Below, piece after piece: positions 60,786 to 64,000 of a stretch of DNA of 64,000 nucleotides. Each line of letters begins with the position of its first letter. Position 1 is the first letter of the stretch. The stretch comes from Panaeolus papilionaceus (lineage: Eukaryota; Basidiomycota; Agaricomycetes; Agaricales). The position numbers and the translations under genes are program-made. Where the stretch lies: NCBI GenBank assembly GCA_015501605.1, contig JADNRZ010000025.1:496001-560000 (forward strand). Reading direction: 5' to 3'. The notes beneath the pieces are model-generated. The model was not told where the DNA came from, ran no database searches, and worked only from the letters and a program-made list of their open reading frames with translations.

Positions 60786-62160
60786 TTATCCACGCGTAAC
60801 TGAAGCAGTAAGCTTCACCCCCTCCCGACGACTCAGTCTTCTAAAACGATATAAAACCGAAAACTCCGTCTTGAGTTCCGCAAGTGAAGGAAGCGTTGTG
60901 CTCGGCATGGGTAAGAGGTGGAACCGAAAATTAATTCGAGTTAAGCCAGGGTAAAGTCTATGGTTAGATAGATTCGCATCTAGGTGTCTCCAACCAGAAT
61001 GGTCATCTTCCATAAAATCCTCGATATCATGCCACTTGGAGAAGGTTGTAACATTGATGTTGATGGTCTCTAGAGTTGCACACGACGCGTAGGCGTTGAA
61101 CATTTTGCAATCTGTGATTTCTGCCAGAGAATGTTGTGGAGATGTGTGGATAATGTTGAGGGTCAAAGTCCGCAGGTTCTGCCGGCGGGAGAGCAGGACT
61201 CTTGTCGAGATGTCTGGTGGTTGTAGATCGCTAGTTCGATGTGTTCTGATTTTTTATCAGTAAAACGAATTAAATCAGCTAGCGTGAAGGAACTTACAGC
61301 TCCAAAGATTCTAGGTGAGGCGCAGATTCCAACTGCATATTCAAAAGCGCTGTATCAGCTGCAGTGGAGAACTCCCACTTCAATGATCGCAGACTGGAAT
61401 AAACGGGTTTCTCTCCTCTGGCGACAGCAGGAATCTTTGAAAATAATTCGTTGTTTTCGTTGGCAATATATAATGTCTCCAGGGTTCTGTAAAACGGTGG
61501 CGGGTCCTGGACGCCTTCTTTTGCTTCCTCATCCTCGAAATGGCATCTGACGAGATCGAGTCGTTCCAGGTGTGAACATGACGAGAGCACTGAGCTAATA
61601 GGAAGCTCAGTCACTTGAATTAAAACAAGCGAGGTGAGTCGGGTTCTAGATATTGTAGTCGTGATATTGAACGTCATCCTAGCATAAAAGTGATAGAGCG
61701 ATGAAAGCCTCGCCCCCTCGTCATCGAAGCTGACGGTCAGATGCTGCAGGTTTCTGCACTGAGTAAAAGCCATCTCAGTGGCCTCTGCTATAAATCCATT
61801 TGGGAGATACGGCGATAAATGTGAAGTATAGACTTTCAGAGACCGCAAACGAGCTAATGAAGACGGCTCCCGTCTCAGAACCGCCAACAATTGCGCGAGC
61901 CGTTCTGGAGAGTATTCGCCTTGGGAAAGGGAAATGTCAAGTAATAAATTCTGCTGAGCTCTCCTGTTGAAAGCCCGAGATACGAGAAGGCAGGATCGCA
62001 AGGTTTTACGTGCTACCGGGTCCGAATCTGAGGTCTGGGCAAGGTGGTCGAGGATGCTGTCGATGATTTCCTGTGGTAAATCGAACGGTTTCCGAGGGGT
62101 AGAATTGAAGAGTTGCTGCAAACCAGGGATGGGGAGAACATTAATTATAGCATTCAGCAT
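60786..62160 (-). CDS. F-box/LRR-like protein 2
   Basis: Two exons (62160-61298, 61245-60786) join in frame to 440 residues. The F-box region is FDLPQEIIDSILDHLAQ, then LRSCLLVSRAFNRRAQQNLL, the typical mushroom pattern (LPxEIIDxIxDHL... CxLVSRxF). LRR-like segments follow (LARLRSLKVYTS, CRNLQHLTVSFDD, LTSLVLIQV, CSHLERLDLVRC, LRTLTLNII). Expected role: substrate adaptor of an SCF ubiquitin ligase through Skp1; target unknown. The start MLNAIINVL is the only ATG upstream of the F-box in this frame. Confidence 0.82.
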
Positions 62161-62881
62161 TTCCAGAGGTGCGACCTATCGACAGATAGTCCCTGGATCG
62201 ATGGTGACGGTTGTGGCCGTGGTGGTGGATGTCGGTATTCAGCCTAATGATAATGATTCATAGAGTCGGCTATCGGTGTTGACGTTTTGAATTTCCGTGA
62301 CCAAATTCACACATCATGTGATGGTTCGCGCGTCTCTTGTTATTCTCCTATTCTCCTATGCCCGCCCCTAATTGAAGGGCGTAGCCTCAAAAATCGAATT
62401 TGAGGAATGTCGTAATGCTGCTGCGATACTGAACACAGCGCAGGCTTTCAACTAAGAGTTCGATTCCCCGGAGTGTGGATAGACTCGATTTCACAAATGG
62501 GCTGGAAGCTACACCAATTCTCGACCAATTTTCGGCACTGGTCCAAAGGGACAGACAAGTTTCAACGTCCTTTAAAAATGCCGCATTATGATCAGTAAAA
62601 AGCCCTAAGGATGGAAGTGTCCCTTTTACAAATCACATTAGCAAAGAGAAATGGGGCCAGGAGGTAGCTAGGAATCATGCCAAGGCGAAGAGATAAAACG
62701 AGTGTAAATTGTGGTACTAGACCTTCCAGCTTGGAATACCAAAAAGTGATATATACAAATATGTTAACGATAGACAAGTCAAAAGTAGGAGTTCACGTCA
62801 GTATTGTATCGAAGTGATGTTGAACCATGATGAACCGGCGAGGTATCGAGAGCTCGTACTAGCACTTTAGCCATTCGACAT
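62161..62881. other. Spacer between F-box 2 and DUF6534 gene
   Basis: No gene supported. A Pol III B-box-like sequence (AGTTCGATTCC, near 62457-62467) has no matching A box or cloverleaf. Confidence 0.45.
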
Positions 62882-64000
62882 TCACACCATATGCTTCGCA
62901 TCACGGACATCGATCGACTGAGACTCCTTGTGAGATGAATAAGAAAGCTGGGCATTTGTATTCGAGCGAAAACTCACATCCGACTTTTCTGCGTGGTTGT
63001 ATCGAGCGGCGTCTGCGACGAATTCGGTCATGGTATCGATTTTGATGGAGATGTTGGCTGGACGCTGCTGTTAACACAGAGTCTTGAGATGAAGAGTAAA
63101 GACCAAAACGCAAATAATCACCTTCGAAGACGTAGCCTGATTTTTCGGGAAATCGCGCAGCGAATGCGTCAGATGATCAGAGGTGCTATTGATCATGTCC
63201 GAAGCTCCTCGAATCATCTTGCGGGCGTTCAAAGTTGCCAGGAGTGAATTGGTATAGACTGATGCAGAATCGTATTATCAGAATTCCATAATAATCAAAA
63301 GTGTTACAAGAAGGCAGGGGACTTACGGCGGCCAATGCAGAAGAAGAAGGCGATGTAAATGAACGTGTTGCCTGCGACAGTGATCTGAGAACGGTGATAA
63401 GCTTGGGTGCCTCCACAAGGGCGCCATGCGGGGCGCTATAGCTCACTTACTGAGATCAAAGAAGCAATAGCGCAAAGGCTAAGGTCAACTGCATCAGGGC
63501 CATTAAGGGGGACATCACGAGGTGGAGTCACTTTACCTTGTTAAAACGCCGGTGTTAACTGAGAAGAGAATCTAAAGCGATAGCGGCGCGTGAGCAAATT
63601 TGGCTGTCATTTACCCCTGTATAACGCGTTTGCTGCTAGACTCACCAATTTGTTGATCATAGTGTCCGATCTGTGTATCGAGTTAATAATGTTCACATGG
63701 GTGAAGGTTAAAGCTCCCACCTTTGAAAGCCTGTGCGAGAGAGATGCAGCAGAGTGCAGAGCGTCACAGCAATCAGAACGTCGCCGGCGGCGGCGAGGAC
63801 GTTCACGGAAATCGAGAGTGACTGATTGAGCACAATAAATTAAGCATATTGTTTGAGGACAGATAGGGCGCCATACCTTCAGTGACATGAGACCAGCAAT
63901 AGTGGGTATATGGATCCTAAATAGGAACAATAATGAGGAGCGTTTTCCGAGAGAGACGGCGATTGATACAAACGCGAGAGTTGTGTAAACTAAAAGCGAA
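62882..64000 (-). CDS. DUF6534-type seven-helix membrane protein, 3' part
   Basis: The 5' end lies beyond the window. Many short exons can be joined. LVYTTLAFVSIAVSLGK and IAGLMSLK come first, then VNVLAAAGDVLIAVTLCTLL running to HLSRTGFQR. Next, across an intron, SDTMINKL, ILFSVNTGVLTS, LCAIASLIS, then TVAGNTFIYIAFFFCIGR, YTNSLLATLNARKMIRG and a hydrophilic tail ending at the TGA of 62884-62882. GDVLIA--LC-LLH-SRTGF-R-D-MI--L followed by YTNSLLATLNAR is the hallmark of this basidiomycete membrane family. Its proteins have about seven helices and no assigned function. The exon frames and GT-AG junctions agree, so the assignment is firm although the N-terminal half is missing. Confidence 0.82.

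Noticed and set aside
62454..62468. tRNA or SINE from a Pol III B-box match
   Set aside because: No A box at the right distance and no cloverleaf pairing.

Overview
The window looks like nuclear DNA of a mushroom-forming basidiomycete (Agaricomycetes). The genes are split by many short introns of about 50-60 nt. Two genes belong to FunK1, a kinase family known mainly from multicellular basidiomycetes. A DUF6534-type membrane protein, F-box proteins of the mushroom type, an S28 peptidase, a bicupin oxalate decarboxylase and three aryl-alcohol-oxidase-like GMC flavoproteins also fit a lignocellulose- or litter-degrading fungus. All calls come from reading the sequence and joining exons by eye; no searches were run.

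Left part (1-13.2 kb): a FunK1 kinase gene, then a complete TA-flanked DNA transposon (4554-7592) whose transposase has one in-frame stop in a conserved motif, then a second, frameshifted FunK1 copy, then a TPR/J-domain co-chaperone gene.

Middle part (13.5-32.2 kb): six copies of one multi-pass membrane protein family of unknown function. Three lie on the minus strand, followed by three on the plus strand. Four are intact and two are broken (one by a stop and frameshifts, one by a large internal deletion). The first four copies are bracketed by two identical tRNA-Ile(AAT) genes in opposite orientation, and a tRNA-Ile-like relic lies inside the array. Housekeeping genes are interleaved: RNA polymerase III subunit RPC25/RPC8, a RIM2-type mitochondrial pyrimidine nucleotide carrier, and a MYND zinc-finger gene.

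Right part (33-64 kb): a degradative and secretory neighbourhood. It holds three GMC oxidoreductases, all with hydrophobic C-terminal tails, plus riboflavin kinase (FMN1, which makes the FMN precursor of the FAD that GMC enzymes use; this link may be coincidental), oxalate decarboxylase, an S28 serine carboxypeptidase, two F-box/LRR-like proteins, and the 3' part of a DUF6534 membrane protein. A stretch of about 7.6 kb (44013-51656) has no gene I can support.

Most notable: the third GMC protein keeps the FAD-binding frame but has lost both active-site histidines (Asp and Pro instead), so it looks like an expressed-type pseudoenzyme beside an intact paralogue. Its promoter shares a conserved block of about 55 bp with that paralogue.
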